A program made the translations under genes and the position numbers. A stretch of 64,000 bases of DNA. Origin: Stomoxys calcitrans (lineage: Eukaryota; Arthropoda; Insecta; Diptera; Muscidae). Within the stretch, counting starts at the first letter, position 1. The number at the start of each line of letters is the position of its first letter. Below, piece by piece: positions 11,014 through 21,709 of this stretch. The stretch spans positions 21,915,197 to 21,979,196 of the forward strand of contig NC_081553.1 of the NCBI RefSeq assembly GCF_963082655.1, read 5' to 3'. The notes under the pieces were generated by a model that did not search any database, was not told where the DNA came from, and worked only from the letters and a program-made list of their open reading frames with translations.

Positions 11014-12199
11014 AAAACTCGGTACAGATGTCGAGTGGCATAATAAATGCAATTCACTGTTTGAGTTGTTAAAATAGAATATTGGTTAATATGACAGCTA
11101 CATCAAAATATAATTCGTTCTGAACCAAATAGGTCACGGAAGTCGAAAAGCCGGTCATAGGTCACTTTGCCAAGTTTCAGCGAAATCGGGTAATAAGTGC
11201 GCCTTTTATGGGCCCAAGACCTTAAAACGGGAGATCAGACCATATGGCAGCTATATCCAAATAAAGACTGTGCGAATGACGAGGAGGCTACGATTTCATT
11301 GACAAATTCTTTTTATATGGAAATGTGCACGGATCTGGGCCAAATTGAAGAAATATGTCGAAGAGCCTAGCGCAACTCACTGTCGCGAATATTTCGGCGA
11401 AATCGAACAGTAAATGCGCCTTTTATAGGCCCAAAACCCCAAATCGAGAGAACGGTCTACGTGGCAGCTATAACCATATATGGAACGATCTGAGCCAAAT
11501 CGAAAAAGAGTGTCGAAAGACCTAACACAACTCACTGTCCCAAATTGCGGCAAAATCGGACAATAAATGCGAATTTTAGGGGCCCAAGACATTAAATCGA
11601 GAGATCGATCTATATGGCAGCTATATCCACATTTAGACCAAGGGGAGCCAAATTGCAGAAAGTTATCGAAGAGCCTAACACAACTCACCGTCCCAAATTT
11701 CGTCAAAATCGGACAATAAATGTCCCTTTTATGAACGCAAGACCTTAAATCGAGAGATCGGTCTATATGACAGCTAGATCCAAATATGACCCGATCTGAG
11801 CCAAATCGAAAAAGAAAGTCGAAGGACCTAACACAACTCACCGTCCCAAATTTCGCCAACATCGGACAATAAATGTCCCTTTTATGAGACAACATCGATC
11901 TATATGGCATCTATATCCATATCTGTATCAATCTGGGTCATATTGCTGAAAGATGTCGAGGGGCCAAACTAAACTCTCAGTCCCAAAATTTCGGCGACAT
12001 CGGCCGATAAATGTGGATTTTATGGGTCTAAGATCCTAAATCGGCGGATCGGTTCATATGGAGGCTATATCAAGATATAGTCAGATATATCGAACTGAAC
12101 CTGCTTATGGGCAAAAAAAAAAAAAGATTCTGTGCAAAGTTTCAGCTCAGTATCTCTATTTTTAAAGACTGTAGCGTGATTTAAGCAGACAGACGGACA
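11014..12199 (-). mobile_element. HINE subfamily A array ending inside the mini-me repeat
   Basis: Seven or so A units run to the pre-core segment (GTGCAAAGTTTCAGCTCAG, then GACTGTAGCGTGATTT) and into CAGACAGACGGACAG at about 12186-12200. The rest of the mini-me block and the 5' terminus are missing. Sequence then switches to an A array in the opposite orientation. The 177-codon minus frame at 11377-11910 is an artefact of the 51-codon unit length. Confidence 0.75.
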
Positions 12200-13300
12200 G
12201 GATGGGCTATATCGGACTATATCTTGATATAGCCCCCATATAGGCCGATCCGCCGACTTAGGGTCTTAGGCCAAAATAAGCCCAATTTATTATCCGATTT
12301 TGCTGAAATTTAAAACAGTGAGTTATATTAGGTCCTTTGACATCCTTTTTCAATTTGGCCCAGATCGGTACAGATTTGGATATAGCTGCCATATAGACCG
12401 ATCCTCAGATTTAGGGTCTTAGGTCCATAAAAGCCATATTTATCATCCGATTTTGCTGAAATTTGGGACAGTGAGTTGCGTTAAGCCCTTCGACACCCTT
12501 CGGCAATTTGGCCCAGATCGGTCCAGATTTGGATATAGCTGCCATATAGACCGATCCTCAGATTAAGGGTCTTAGGTCCATAAAAGCAACATTTGCTACC
12601 CGATTTTGCTGAAATTTGTGACAGTGAGTTGTGTTAAGCCCTTCCACATCATTCGTCAATTTGGCCCGGATCGGTCCAGATTTGGATATAGCTGCAATAT
12701 AGACCGATCGCCCGGTTTTAAGTTTTGGGGCCATAAAAAGCGCATTTATTGTCCGATGTCGCCGCAATTTGGTACAGTGAGTTGTCTTAGGCCCTTTAAC
12801 ATCCTTTGTCAATTTGGCTTCGATCGGTTCAGATTTGTATATAGCTACCACATAGACTGATCTTTCTGTTTTTGGTTTTAGGGGCCATAAAAAGCGCATT
12901 AATTGTCCGATTCCGCCGAAATTTGGGAGTAAGTTGTGTAGGCCCTTCGACATCCTTCTTAAGTTTGACCCAAATCGGTCCAGATTTGGATATAGTTGTC
13001 ATATAGACCGATCTCTCGATTTAATGTTTTGGGTTCATAAAAGGCGCATTTATTGCCCGATGTTGCCGAAAATTGGGACGGAGAGTTAAGTTAAGCCCCT
13101 CCACATATTTCGGCAATTTGGTCTAGATCGATCAAGATTTGCTGCCATATACACCGATATCTCGATTTAAAGTCTTGGCCCCAAAAAGGGCGCATTTATA
13201 ATCCCATTTAACTGAAATTTGATACAATGGCTTATGTTAGGTTTTTCGACATACATATGTGGTTCAGATCGTTTTATTTTTAGATATAGCTACTAAAAAA
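12200..13300 (+). mobile_element. HINE subfamily A array, head-to-head with the preceding one
   Basis: It begins GATGGGCTATATCGGAC, the first body segment of an A element in plus orientation, with no 5' terminus or mini-me block. Six to seven units follow (ATATAGCTGCCATATAGACC each time) to about 13300, where it ends at a poly-A run without a 3' hairpin. Together with 11014-12199 it forms a long imperfect inverted repeat. Confidence 0.75.
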
Positions 13301-13930
13301 AAAAGGTCCATCCCGGGTCAATTTTTTTAAGTTTTTTTTGGAACCTTTGAAACCTACTCCTTAATGCATTTCGTTTGATACAAATACCTGGGCTGTAGCA
13401 CTGACCATCGAGGGGGGTTTTCGGACCTTAGTTGAGGTCCATGGTTCTTTGCCTGGATTTCTGATTTGTTGTCCGAGGGGTCAACACACATCTACATACC
13501 AAATTTTAGCGAAATGGGAGGTGCGTCGTAAAATGGTTTTCGGACCTTATTTGAGGTCCATGATTCCTTGCTGGATTTCTGATTTGTTGTGCGGGGGCCT
13601 AATACACATCTACATACCAATTTTTAGCGGAGTGGGAGGTGAGCCGTATAAAGTGTATTTTTGCCCAAAATTTTAGATCCAAAGTGTGTTTTTGGCCCCT
13701 TTGGCTGTGCAAGAGTGTTAGCCCCATAAACTCACTTCAGATTCGAGTTCCTGAGTTTTATCCACTTCTGCATACCTAATGTCATCGTAATCGCTAAGGT
13801 GCCCTATAAAGTGCTCATAGCCTTTCAGACATTATAAAAAGCTTTTATACACTCTCCGTCGGGCCAATACCCGTGGGGGACCTCTGAAAGTGACAGGTTG
13901 CGTAGCGAATACCAGTATAAATATCTTTAG
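13301..13930. repeat. unclassified repeat with 119-bp tandem duplication
   Basis: CGGACCTTAGTTGAGGTCC at 13422 and CGGACCTTATTTGAGGTCC at 13541 start two copies of a unit containing GGATTTCTGATTTGTTGT and CACATCTACATACCAA. The flanks resemble family D in style but are too diverged to assign. There is no coding signal. Confidence 0.6.
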
Positions 13931-13933
13931 AAT

Positions 13934-13939
13934 TTTATT
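13934..13939 (-). promoter_or_regulatory. polyadenylation signal AATAAA for the 13977-14675 gene
   Basis: AATAAA on the minus strand lies about 38 nt after the TAA stop codon (13979-13977). The position and perfect hexamer support a real short 3' UTR. Confidence 0.55.
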
Positions 13940-13976
13940 TTGCTCCAAAAAAAATCCAAAAAATAACAAGAATTTT

Positions 13977-14675
13977 TTATGTTGATACAATATCATAAAT
14001 TATGGGTTTCCGTTGCTTATGAGCTCTTTTCCTTTTGCCCAAACTAGCTTTCTTTGGGGGTTGAGATTCTTCACTTTTAACGAAACTCTTTGACAAGGCT
14101 TTTCTGTGTTTGAGCTTTCTCATTGATCTTTTCCCCGCAAGTTCTTTTAATGTTAGGCCACTTGCACTAAGACGAGTATGAAATGTCTTCATGTTGTTCG
14201 ATGGCTTCTTCTTCGTCTTGATGCCACCTAACTTTCCCTTTTCGGTACCCTCTATGCTTGTAGGCTGAGGATGAATAATTTTAGGCTTAATTGCGTTTTC
14301 ACGTTTCCCTTTGACACTTAGCTTCTTTGAATTCTCAAAGGCCTTGGAAGCTTGAGATATTGAATCAAAATTTCCAAAAGCTTCTAAAATATCCTTGTTC
14401 ACATATTCAAGGTATGCCAAAGATGAGTTGCAGATGCTACAATGTTTGCGTTTACTATTGCAATTTGTCCGTATTAGACTTTCCAGATATAGGAAATTCT
14501 TGGCCATATTTTGACAATGGGGACAGCTACTGGAAATTGACTTCAATTGGTCTGCAGAATTTTCCATAACTTGAAGGCCACCTCCTCTTTGGCGTCCAAA
14601 ATTGACGATGGAATTATGGGGTACTATACAGGGTGGCGATTGATCCCTGCTTTTATTTTCTTTTGAGCCAATCAT
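13977..14675 (-). CDS. intronless gene for a basic protein with a CxxC/CxxC zinc-ribbon-like cluster
   Basis: This 232-codon frame is the only long, non-repetitive ORF in the window. The start ATG (14675-14673) has context CCAA before it, acceptable for flies (A at -3). It ends in TAA with AATAAA about 38 nt later. Residues 51-54 (CPHC) and 79-82 (CSIC), separated by 24 residues, form a four-cysteine cluster typical of structural zinc sites; between and after them are LYLESLIRTNCNSKRKH and NSSLAYLEYVN. The C-terminal half is Lys/Arg-rich with a bipartite-like nuclear signal around 208-223 (KKASLGKRKRAHKQRK). There is no signal peptide or membrane segment. The function is not recognised; a nuclear or nucleic-acid-binding role is inferred from composition. 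It sits alone between repeats and may be a retrogene. A conserved gene with short UTRs is the best reading. Confidence 0.65.
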   Translation of the reverse strand: MIGSKENKSRDQSPPCIVPHNSIVNFGRQRGGGLQVMENSADQLKSISSSCPHCQNMAKNFLYLESLIRTNCNSKRKHCSICNSSLAYLEYVNKDILEAFGNFDSISQASKAFENSKKLSVKGKRENAIKPKIIHPQPTSIEGTEKGKLGGIKTKKKPSNNMKTFHTRLSASGLTLKELAGKRSMRKLKHRKALSKSFVKSEESQPPKKASLGKRKRAHKQRKPIIYDIVST

Positions 14676-14984
14676 TTGGTTTTTTACAGAAAATTTATTT
14701 AACTTGAATGCGGGTAATATTTCAGATTTATTAAAATGAAATTTTCAACACTTTCCGACTTGACAGAAGTTTATGACATTTGTTTTATGAAAAGTCAATT
14801 GTGAATATAAAATATTTCTAAACATATAACAAGTATATGGACACATGGGCCGAGGATATCTTACACCACTGCTCGCTAAGATGAAGTTCTCGGTACGGCG
14901 TTTGATTTTTTTTTTGCAAATCCGATAAGAATTGAATGCTCTATGCTCTCATGAGTTCGAACCTAATGGGGTCTTTCATGATGT

Positions 14985-16600
14985 GCCATAATGCGCTTCC
15001 AGGATCCGAAAAGGATAATCGAGAGATCGGTTTATATGGGAGCTATATCAGGTTATAGACTGATTTGGACAATATTTGGCGCAGTTGTTGGAAGTCGTCT
15101 CAGAACACCGCATGCAAATTCTCAGCCAAATTTTAGCCAAATGGCGGCTAGTAAGGGCTCAAGAAGTAAAACCGGAAGATCATTTATATGGGAGCTACGT
15201 CAGGTTATCGACCGATTTGAACTGTATTTGACACAGTCGTTGGAAGTCATAAGAGAACACTATGTGCAAAATCGGACGAAATTTGTGGCTTCCAGGGCTC
15301 AAGAAGTCAAATCGGAATTTCTGTTTATATGGGACCTATATCAGATTATAGACCGATTTGAACCATATTTGACACCGATGTTGGAAGTCATAACAGAACA
15401 CCACATACAAAATTTCATTTGGTGTTCTCTTATGTGGCTTCCAGGGGCTAAAGAAGTCAAATCGGAATTTCTGTTTATATGGGACCTATATCAGATTATA
15501 GACCGATTTGAACCATATTTGGCACAGCTGCTGCAAGCCATAAGAGAACACCAAATGCAAAATTTCAGTCAAATCGGACAAAATATTGGGTTGCCCAAAA
15601 AGTAATTGCGGATTTTTTAAAAGAAAGTAAATGCATTTTTAATAAGACTTAGAATGAACTTTAATCAAATATACTTTTTTTACACTTTTTTTCTAAAGCA
15701 AGCTAAAAGTAAGAGCTGATAACTGACAGAAGAAAGAATGCAATTACAGAGTCACAAGCTGTGAAAAAATTTTTCAACGCCGACGTTATGAAAAATCCGC
15801 AATTACTTTTTGGGCAACCCAATATGTGGCTTCGGGAGGCCAAAGAAGTCAAATCGGGATATCGGTTTATATGGGACCAATATCAGTTTATAGACCGATT
15901 TGAACCGTACTTGACACAGATGTTGGAAATCATAACAGAAACCACTTGCAAAATTGCAGCCAATTTGGACGAAATTTGTGGCTTCCCGGGGCTCAAGAAG
16001 TCAAATCGGGAGATCGGTCCATATGGGAGCTATACCAGGTTAAAGACCGATTTGGACCATATTTAACACAGTTATTGGAAGTATTAACAGAACACTACCA
16101 GCAAAATTTCAGCCAAATTAGATGAAAATTGCGGATTTCAGGGGTTCAAGAAGTCAAATCGGGAGATCGGTCCATATGGGAGTTATACCAGGTTAAAGAC
16201 TGATTTGAACCATATTTGACACAGTTGTTGGAAACCATAACAGAACACTACATGCAAAATTTCAGCCAAATCGGATGAAAATTGCGGCTTTCAGGGGCTC
16301 AAGAAGTCAAATCGGGAGATCGGTCCATATGGGAGCTATATCTAAATTTCATCCGATATGGCCCATTGGCAATCTCCTAAGACCTACATCGACATTTAGT
16401 ATTTGAGTAGAATTTCAAGCGGCTAGCTTAACACGTTCGACCGCTATCGTATCAGACGGACGGACGGATATGGCTAGAATGAATCAGAATGTCAGACGAT
16501 CAAGAATATATAGACTTTATGGGGTCCTAGATCAATATTTCGAGGTGTTACAAACGGAATGACGCAATTAGTATATCCCCATCCCATGGTGGTAGGTATA
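14985..16600 (-). mobile_element. HINE subfamily B2
   Basis: Units of about 150 bp read GTTTATATGGGAGCTATATCA, GACCGATTTGAACCATATTTG, then TGCGGCTTCCAGGGGCTCAAG. A mariner MITE (15586-15822) interrupts it. The mini-me block is at 16445-16520 and the 5' terminus (CCCCATCCCATGGTGGTAGG) ends near 16600. No 3' hairpin is found at the left edge. The 204-codon frame at 14991-15605 spans four units and is not a gene. Confidence 0.75.
15586..15822 (-). mobile_element. mariner MITE (TTGGGTTGCC family), copy 2
   Basis: Complete 237 bp element flanked by TA (15584-15585, 15823-15824), inserted in a HINE B2 unit. The orientation is opposite to copy 1. Confidence 0.92.
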
Positions 16601-16941
16601 ACAACTGGAAAGGCATTAAGTTCAGCCGGGCCGAATTTTGGATACCCACCACCTCAGACCTTTCCTCAAAATACGGTAAAAAATTCATATCTTTTGAACC
16701 CATATCAGTTATGTCTTAGTATGGTCATATCTCCACCATACTCAGGAAGGCATGTAAGGGTCTAACACAATCTATTGTACCAAACTCATCGGTTAAAAAA
16801 TTCACCTCTAATGGGCCTAAGGACAACTATATCCAAATATAGACCGATCTGAACCATATTGAACTGTGTTAAAATCGAGTTATAAACGTGCTTTTATTGT
16901 CCCAATTAAATCGGGAGATCGATATATATATATAGCAGCTA

Positions 16942-17177
16942 TTGGGTTGCCCAAAAAGTAATTGCGGATTTTTTAAAAAAAGTAAATGCATTTTTAATAA
17001 AACTTTGAATGAACTTTAATCAAATATACTTTTTTTACACTTTTTTTCTAAAGCAAGCTAAAAGTAACAGCTGATAACTGACAGAAGAAAGAATGCAATT
17101 ACAGAGTCACAAGCTGTGAAAAAAATTGTCAACGTCGACTATATGAAAAATCCGCAATTACTTTTTTGGCAACCCAA
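16942..17177 (-). mobile_element. mariner MITE, copy 3
   Basis: Flanked by TA at 16940-16941 and 17178-17179, inserted in GCAGC(TA)TATCC of an A unit. That is the same site within the unit as copies 5 and 8. Confidence 0.92.
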
Positions 17178-17680
17178 TATATCCAAATATAGCCCGATCT
17201 GGACCATACTCAGTACGAATGTCGAGGGGCCTAACGCAACTCATTGTGCCTTATTTCAGCAAAAACGGTTAATAAATTCACCTTTTATGAGTCTAGAACC
17301 TAAAATCAGGATATCGTTATATATGGCAGCTATATCCAAATCTGCTCCGATTTGGGCCATATTGAACAGGGATGTTGAGGAGTCTAAGACAACATGCTAT
17401 ACGAAATTTCTATGAAATCAGACAATAAGTGCGCCTATTATGAGTCCAAGACTATACAACGAGAGATCGGTCTATATGACAGATATATCCAAATCTGGAC
17501 CGATGTGGGCGAAATTAAACAAGGATGTTGAGGGGCTTCATAACTTACTTTCCCAAATTTTAACGAAATAGGACAATAAATGCGATTTTTATGGGCCCAA
17601 CACCTTAAATCGAGAGATCGGTCTATATGGCAGATATATCGAAATCGGAACCGATCTGGGCCGTTTTGAACAAGACGTCA

Positions 17681-17969
17681 ACAGGATGGACACAACGCCT
17701 ATGACGTTGTATCCCTGGGTTCGAATCCTGGCAGAAACATCCCAAAAATTTTCAGCGTTGGTTATCTCCTCCTAATGCTGGCAGGATTTTACGAGGTACT
17801 TTGCCATGTAAAAACTTCTTCCCAAAGGGATATTGCTCAGTGGCACGCCATTCGGACTTGGCTATAAAAAGGAGTCCCTTTAAAATTGAATCGGACAGCA
17901 CTCATTGATTTGCGAGAAGTTTGCCCCAGTTATTTAATGGAATGCTCATGGAAAATTTCCATTTGCATT
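17681..17969 (+). repeat. tRNA-derived SINE family 1, 5'-damaged copy
   Basis: The B box GGGTTCGAATCC (about 17718) is intact; the A-box side is degraded. It continues through CTCCTAATGCTGGCAGG, CACGCCATTCGGACTTGGC and GCACTCATTGATTTGCGAG to a tail ending ATTTGCAT. The host sequence is a HINE A unit, which resumes with ATGGGCCTAAGACC. Confidence 0.75.
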
Positions 17970-18115
17970 AATGGGCCTAAGACCTCAAATCAGCAGATCG
18001 GTCTGGACGGGGGATATATCGAGATATAGTCCGATATAGGCCTTCTTCGAAATTAACATGCCTATAAACAAAATAGGAATTTGGGCAAAGTTTCGGCTCA
18101 ATAACTCTATTTTTA

Positions 18116-18437
18116 TCTAGGAAGCCACCGTAGCGCAGAGGTTAGTATGTCCGCCTATGACGCTGAACGCCTGGGTTTGAATCCTGGCGAGACCATCAGA
18201 AACATTTTCAGCGGTGGGTTTCCCCTCCTAATGCTGGCGACATTTGTGAGGTACTATGCCATGTAGAACTTCTCTCCAAAGAGGTGTCGCACTGCGGCAC
18301 GCCGTTCGGACTCGGCTATAAAAAGGAGGCCCCTTATCATTGAGCTTAAAACTTGAATCGGACTGCACTCATTGATATGTGAGAAGTTTGCCCCTGTTCC
18401 TTAGTGGAATGTCCATGGGCAAAATTGGCATTTGCAT
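18116..18437 (+). repeat. tRNA-derived SINE family 1, full-length copy with 11-bp target duplication
   Basis: The target duplication CTCTATTTTTA is at 18105-18115 and again at 18438-18448. The head has pol III promoter elements: A box region GTAGCGCAGAGGTTAGTATG and B box GGGTTTGAATCC. The body includes CTCCTAATGCTGGCGAC, GGCACGCCGTTCGGACTCG and TATAAAAAGGAGGCCCC; the 3' end is TTTGCAT. About 322 bp. It must have been mobilised in trans by a LINE; the partner is not identified. This is the best reference copy in the window. Confidence 0.88.
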
Positions 18438-18736
18438 CTCTATTTTTAAAGACTGTAGAGTGATTTCAACAATCAGACGGACGGACAGACGGGTGGATGG
18501 ACGGACAGACGGACGAATATGGCTAGATTGTCTTAGATTTTTATGACCATCAAGATTTTATACACTTTACAGGGTCGAAAATGGATGTGTCACAAATGAA
18601 ATGACGAAATGAATATACCCCCATCGTTCGGTAGTGGGTATAAAAATCGATATACCATTTTTTGGCAATAGCTGTAATTAACACGTACACACGACGATTA
18701 CGATCATGATGTGCCGCATAAACGGTCTGTAAAATA

Positions 18737-18974
18737 TTGGGTTGCCCAAAAAGTAATTGCGGATTTTTTAAAAGAAAGTAAATGCATTTTTAATAAAACT
18801 TAGAATGAACTTTAATCAAATATACTTTTTTTACACTTTTTTTCTAAAGCAAGCTAAAAGTAACATCTGATAACTGACAGAAGAAAGAATGCAATTACAG
18901 AGTCACAAGCTGTGAAAAAATTTGTCAACGTCGACTATATGAAAAATCCGCAATTACATTTTTTGGCAACCCAA
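18737..18974 (-). mobile_element. mariner MITE, copy 4
   Basis: 238 bp between TA at 18735-18736 and 18975-18976, inserted in non-repetitive DNA. Confidence 0.92.
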
Positions 18975-18976
18975 TA

Positions 18977-19615
18977 GTCACAATTATTTTTTTTTTCTTC
19001 TCCCTAAAGTCTCATTAGAATCTGAAATCAAAGAGGAAGTTATGTTTTATAAATTTTTTTTTTATATTTTTTCGTTTTATTTCTTAATCCGTTAACTGTC
19101 ATACTCTTGTGGGTGTGTGTGTGTGAGAGACATAGGAGACCTACTACAATGCTGACTTCGATGGACAAATATGTGCCCAAACAAGTTGTCGATTTCACGT
19201 TTGTCACTGCTGCTGAAGTCCTATTTTGCTTTTTCCGCTTCCATGTCCATTTCCAGTATACATTAGATGGCACTCGGTTGGCAATGGCATTGGATGAGCG
19301 TGGTTGACAGGCGATGACGTGTAAATGTAATTGACTTCATCAGCTTTGAGTTTAGTTTGCCACACATTGTATACAGAGATGTGCCTTGGTGTCAAAGTGA
19401 ATGAGTGAACCGTGGGTGCAAGCATAGAATTCGAAAAAAAAGATATGGCAATCACAGTGGGAAGGTATTTCAGATTGAATTATGAAGTGTGAATATATTT
19501 TGAAGAGAGATATTTGAATCGGATTTTAATGGAAGGAATCTGTGTCAGATGTCTACTTTGAAACATTTCATATATATAGCACTTCATATAGCGAACTTGA
19601 AAGCAACTTCTTTTC
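18977..19615. other. unique stretch, no gene seen
   Basis: AT-rich with a GTGTGTGTGTGTG run near 19112. Open frames (for example 19204-19455 minus) have no recognisable features. Confidence 0.45.
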
Positions 19616-19618
19616 CAA

Positions 19619-19880
19619 AATTTGTCCATGAACACTCCATTAAGTTATAGGGGTAAACTTCTTACATATCAATGAGTGCTGTTGGTTTCAAGTTTAAGGT
19701 CAATTATACCCGAGTTCAAATGGCGTGCCGCAGTGCGAAACCTTTTTGCGGAGAAATTTTTACATGGCATAGGGAGGAAACCATAGCTGAAAATTGTTGC
19801 TGATGTTATCGACAGGAATTTTCAGCGCCATAGCTAACCTCTGTGCTAAGGACATGCAAACCTCTGTGCTACAACGATCT
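19619..19880 (-). repeat. tRNA-derived SINE family 1, diverged copy
   Basis: Reading the minus strand: the head is degraded (GCTAACCTCTGTGCTAAGG on plus), then GGCGTGCCGCAGTGCGAAAC, GAATGAGTGCTG-type spacing and CATGAACACTCCATTAAG at the 3' end. A and B boxes are poor. Confidence 0.65.
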
Positions 19881-20032
19881 CCAACTTCTCTTGGAAAGCC
19901 CTTAACGCAGATGGGATTTGCAGGTAATACCATCTGACAAAAATTTTGTTGGTAGATAATATGAGATGTTTACTATTCCTAGGTGAATTGATGCTCTACT
20001 TCTAACTTAATTTACTTTTAGGGCATAGTGCA

Positions 20033-20330
20033 AATGAATATTTGCCCATTAAGAAACTGGGGCAAACTTCTCACAAACTAATGAATACTGTCCTATTCCA
20101 TTTTAAGCTCAATGATAAGGGTCCTCCTTTTTATAGCCGAGTCTGAACGGCGTGCCGCAGAGCGACACCTCTTTGGGGAGAAGATTTTACATGGCAAAGT
20201 ACCTCACAAATGTCTCCAGCATTAGGAGGGGATAACCTAAGCGGTGGTTATCCCACCTTCCTGATGGTCTTGACAAGATTCGAACCCCGGCGTTCAGCGT
20301 CAAAGGCGGACATGCTAATCATTGCAGTGC
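20033..20330 (-). repeat. tRNA-derived SINE family 1
   Basis: The plus strand shows the reverse of B box and head (AAGATTCGAACCCCGGCG, TTCAGCGTCAAAGGCGGAC) preceded by CCAGCATTAGGAGGGG and GGCGTGCCGCAGAGCGACAC. An internal insertion of CTAAGCGGTGGTTATCCCAC suggests a small local duplication. Confidence 0.8.
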
Positions 20331-20334
20331 CGAA

Positions 20335-21005
20335 TTTTATATACCCTCCAGCATGTATCACATTTGTCAAGTTTTTTTCCCTGTATATCTTTACAGGCAA
20401 GGAAATGACTATGGATAACAAGTAAAAGCGAAACAAGTTCGGCCGGGCCGAATCTTAGATACCCTGCATCGTAAGTAAAAGCGTGCTAAGCTCGGCCGGG
20501 CCGAATCTTATATACCCTCCACCATGGATCGCATTTGTCGAGTTTTTTTCCCGGCATCTCTTCTTAAGCAAAAAAAGGATAAAGGAAAAGATTTTCTCTG
20601 CTATTAGAGCGATATCAAGATATAGTCCGGTTCGAACCACAATTAAATTATATGTTGGAGACCTTTGTAAAATTTCAGCCATTTCGAATAAGAATTGCGC
20701 CCTTTGGGGGCTCAAGAAATAAAATAGAGAGATCGATTTATATGGAAGCTGTATGAGGCTATAGACCGATTCAGACCATAATAAACACGTATGTTGATTG
20801 TCATGAGAGGATCCGTCGTACAAAATTTCAGGGAAATCGGATAATAATTGCGACCTCTAGAGGGTCAAGAAACTAAGATCCCAGATCGGTTTATATGACA
20901 GCTATATCAGGTTATGAACCGATTTGAACCATACAGGGCACAGTTGTTGGAAGTCATAGCAAAACACGTCGTCCAAATTTCATTCCAATCGGATAAGAAT
21001 TGCGA
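20335..21005 (-). mobile_element. HINE subfamily B, with duplicated 3' ends
   Basis: Three 3'-end pieces lie in series: a subterminal TATACCCTCCAGCATG at 20340, a hairpin end CAAGTAAAAGCGAAAC / TTCGGCCGGGCCGAA at 20419-20452, and another (AAGTAAAAGCGTGC / CTCGGCCGGGCCGAA) at 20474-20506. About three B units follow to 21005, where family D begins. These are successive insertions into, or slippage of, 3' ends. Confidence 0.7.
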
Positions 21006-21709
21006 ATGTTGATATCAGATACGTGGTCTACTCCCACGTACCTTTAATTTGAGCCCCATATTTCCTTAGTCGGCAAACATGACCGGCTTGGGGGGTGTTT
21101 TGAGGAATGGGCGGCCACTCAGTGAGTTGGCCTTGAAAAAATATATAGGATTCGTGTTCTACTCTAAAATCCCTCTTATTTGAGCCTCATATTGCAATAG
21201 TCAGCAAATACTTCCTAGTTGGGTAGTGTTGTGGGGGTGGGGTGGCCCCATAAACACTTTCCCGAATATTGATATCAGATTCGTGCTTTACTTCCAAAGA
21301 CCTTTCATTTGAGCCCCATATTGCTATAGTCGTAAATTTTTCCCCATTGGGGGACGCGGCCCCCAAACACTTGGTCCCATATTTTGATATCAGATTCGAA
21401 TTCTACACTCAAATACCTTTTATTTAAGCCCCATATTGCCATGGTCAGGAAATAAGTCCTATTTGGGGGTGTTTTGGGAAAGGTGCGGACCCCCAGAAAC
21501 GTGGTCCCACATTTGGATATCAGATTCGTATTCTACTCGTAAATACCTTTCATTTGAGTCCCATATTGCCATGGTCGGTAAATACGTCCGATTTAGGGGG
21601 GTTTTGGGGCTTTTGGTGGTCCCCCTAGCACTTTTTCCGACAATTGGATATCAGATACGTTTTCTTATCTTAAATACCTTTGTGATTGGTGTAAATATAT
21701 GTTTGGTAT
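21005..21709. repeat. tandem repeat family D (about 115-131 bp units)
   Basis: GATATCAGATTCGT-type motifs occur at 21271, 21386, 21516 and 21647 (spacings 115, 130, 131), each followed by CAAATACCTTTCATTTGAG, CCCATATTGCCATGG and a G-rich run. The 98-codon frame at 21436-21732 lies across it. The array lies between two oppositely oriented B elements. Confidence 0.75.

Larger units (their letters stand above)
16605..18646 (-). mobile_element. HINE subfamily A with three nested insertions
   Basis: The 3' end region (AGGCATTAAGTTCAGCC, GGGCCGAA, TGGATACCCACCACCTC) starts near 16605. The body carries A units, a mariner MITE at 16942-17177 and SINEs at 17681-17969 and 18116-18437. The mini-me block is at 18470-18560 and the 5' terminus (CATCGTTCGGTAGTGGGTAT) ends at about 18646. 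The nested SINEs and MITE show this is one of the older insertions here. Confidence 0.75.

Noticed and set aside
11377..11910. 177-codon minus-strand ORF with repeated CHIDRSLDL words
   Set aside because: A 51-codon periodicity produced by the 153-bp HINE unit; no start context, domain or conservation expected.
14991..15605. 204-codon plus-strand ORF
   Set aside because: Covers four HINE B2 units and ends in a mariner MITE; periodic translation of the repeat.
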